From contig JACZTW010000249.1 in NCBI GenBank assembly GCA_022573485.1, positions 1 through 5,848 on the forward strand: a stretch of DNA of 5,848 nucleotides, given 5' to 3'. Positions 4,953 to 5,848 of the stretch are shown one piece after another (the stretch's first letter is position 1; each line of letters starts with the position of its first letter). The position numbers and the translations under genes are program-made. Source of the DNA: Planctomycetota bacterium. GTDB lineage: Bacteria; Planctomycetota; Phycisphaerae; UBA1845; CAIVHJ01. The notes under the pieces were generated by a model. It ran no database searches and was not told the DNA's origin. It saw only the letters and a program-made list of their open reading frames with translations.

Positions 4953-4989
4953 GTTAGTGCAACACCATTGGAGTTGCACTAACTTTTTT
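4953..4989 (+). terminator. Hairpin with T-run (terminator-like on the plus strand)
   Basis: GTTAGTGCAAC (4953-4963) and GTTGCACTAAC (4973-4983) are perfect 11-bp complements around a 9-base loop, followed by six Ts at 4984-4989. The shape is that of an intrinsic terminator reading rightward, yet no plus-strand gene ends here. It may protect the minus-strand unit from transcription in the other direction, or the T-run may be incidental and the repeat a protein-binding site. Confidence 0.45.
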
Positions 4990-5022
4990 CTGAGACCGGT
5001 GCAACTCCGTGGGAGTTGCACT
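4953..5022. repeat. Tandem palindromes GTGCAAC-N9-GTTGCAC, twice, 42 bp apart
   Basis: Half sites lie at 4957-4963 (GTGCAAC), 4973-4979 (GTTGCAC), 4999-5005 (GTGCAAC) and 5015-5021 (GTTGCAC). Both palindromes have the same 9-base spacer length and the two units are offset by 42 bp, about four turns of B-DNA. The longer string GGAGTTGCACT is repeated directly at 4970-4980 and 5012-5022. Outside the cores the arms differ: the first pairs further outward (GTTA/TAAC), the second pairs inward (TCC/GGA). They sit in the spacer between the 256-residue gene and the winged-helix gene, the usual place for operators or origin sites. Confidence 0.85.
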
Positions 5023-5032
5023 TCGTGGCGAT

Positions 5033-5803
5033 TCAAGCGAGTCCTTTGCAGACTGATTTGATGGCACGAAGCGAGTAGCCGTGCTCTGGCTTGAGTACAT
5101 TTAGCTTCTCGGGAACGGGCACAGTTTGGTGGCGCTCGGCAATCAATTTGCAGCGTTTGGTCCACTCGGGGCACTCGTGTCGGGCAGCAGTAAATTCTTC
5201 CTGTATTGCTTTGTGGCGTCCTTTGGCGGTGAGTTTTTTTCCGTCAGTCGCGGTCCTCGCACGCTTCCGGTTCGTTTCCTTCTTGGTTTTCTCAGCCGTG
5301 GATTCATCTATCTGAAACTGAACCCCCCATGGCGGCTTCCTTATCGCTGGACCGATGTAACTGCCAACCTGCCAGGCATGGTCTGCCACGATCGCCATTT
5401 CGTTTCGGTCGGCGGCATCGCGCAGGTCCCGAAGATGCCTGAGTGCCAAGACAGCCCATCTAGCACGCTGGCGGGCCATAGTAATTGAATTGTCCTCGGT
5501 GCCGTAGTCAACCCGCAGCTTAGATGTCCCGTCATGATGGGGAGCGGATTCTTCGTGTACCTGATGTCGCCGAGCGATTATTTTCCACGCCCAGTGCGTC
5601 TGGCCTTCGATCCAAGCGAAGATATCTTGAGCTTGCCCCGTTCGGGCATACGCTTGGGTAAACTTGTGGACTTCCCGACCTAGATTATTCCTGAGCCTCT
5701 TCTCAATCGGCGTCGGCTTTGTCGCTCTCTTCTTTTGAGAACGCTCTGCATTGCTTGCCGATTGCTTCGTCGCAGACTTCTTCCGGGCCGTAGATTTGGC
5801 CAT
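5033..5803 (-). CDS. Hypothetical protein with histone-like basic N-terminal tail, 256 residues
   Basis: The ATG at 5803 is chosen because GGAGGA (5816-5811) lies 7 bases upstream; the open frame continues to the window edge but without support. TGA at 5033-5035 ends it. Residues 1-40 (MAKSTARKKSATKQSAS, then QKKRATKPTP) are Lys/Arg/Ser/Ala-rich and disordered, like bacterial histone-H1-type tails. Residues 41-155 form a helical domain with aromatics (FAWIEGQTHWAWKIIARRH, 62-80; RWAVLALRHLRDLRDAADRN, 115-134; HAWQVGSYIG, 142-151). Residues 170-200 are again strongly basic, and the C-terminus (EWTKRCKLIAERH, then GYSLRAIKSVCKGL) could be a helix-turn-helix. DNA binding is the reasonable inference, perhaps origin or element-specific replication, but I recognise no family. 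It is separated from the next gene by the palindrome-rich spacer. Confidence 0.83.
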   Translation of the reverse strand: MAKSTARKKSATKQSASNAERSQKKRATKPTPIEKRLRNNLGREVHKFTQAYARTGQAQDIFAWIEGQTHWAWKIIARRHQVHEESAPHHDGTSKLRVDYGTEDNSITMARQRARWAVLALRHLRDLRDAADRNEMAIVADHAWQVGSYIGPAIRKPPWGVQFQIDESTAEKTKKETNRKRARTATDGKKLTAKGRHKAIQEEFTAARHECPEWTKRCKLIAERHQTVPVPEKLNVLKPEHGYSLRAIKSVCKGLA

Positions 5804-5810
5804 CTCAGAT

Positions 5811-5816
5811 TCCTCC
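5811..5816 (-). promoter_or_regulatory. Ribosome binding site fixing the start of the 256-residue protein
   Basis: GGAGGA on the minus strand stands 7 bases before ATG 5803. It is the reason for rejecting the further 15 codons that stay open to the window edge. Confidence 0.7.
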
Positions 5817-5848
5817 GTGTAATGGCGACCCTGGCGGTCCGGGCACAC

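Overview
The window looks like the replication module of an accessory element (integrative element, prophage remnant or plasmid) in a fairly GC-rich bacterium. The gene style recalls Planctomycetota: a Prim-Pol/P-loop helicase fusion, a short MerR/excisionase-like winged-helix protein and many tiny overlapping genes. That lineage is an inference from protein character, not a search result. No integrase, tRNA, rRNA, CRISPR array or insertion sequence is visible.

Layout. Positions 1-510 carry two plus-strand genes: the end of a basic coiled-coil protein (to 152) and a 93-residue helical protein of unknown function (229-510), with a terminator-like hairpin between them. Everything else of substance is on the minus strand. 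Reading in its transcription direction from the right edge: a 256-residue protein with a histone-H1-like basic tail (5803-5033); a 169-bp spacer packed with inverted repeats (4871-5022); then a tightly packed run joined by short overlaps, namely a winged-helix DNA-binding protein (4863-4642), a 48-residue protein (4645-4499), a ~63-residue protein (4533-4342), a primase-polymerase/helicase (4345-1932) and a 51-residue coiled-coil protein (1935-1780). After a spacer with a plausible promoter (1667-1695) come two small proteins (1563-1360 and 1296-1090) and a single-stranded DNA-binding protein (1054-707, with a detached tail down to 527).

The genes fit one job: SSB coats single strands, the Prim-Pol makes primers, the helicase unwinds, and the winged-helix protein probably regulates the cassette or acts as an excisionase. 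The palindromes upstream are natural candidates for its operators, or for origin sites.

Two core genes are interrupted. The primase-helicase is split by a -1 frameshift exactly at a run of seven Gs (3512-3518). The SSB has an in-frame TGA in its flexible linker (707-709), with the acidic tip DDDIPF still in frame downstream. TGA is used as an ordinary stop by several neighbours, so a changed genetic code is unlikely. Sequence error, early decay or true recoding remain open. The other main find is a pair of identical-geometry palindromes (GTGCAAC-N9-GTTGCAC) spaced exactly 42 bp apart.
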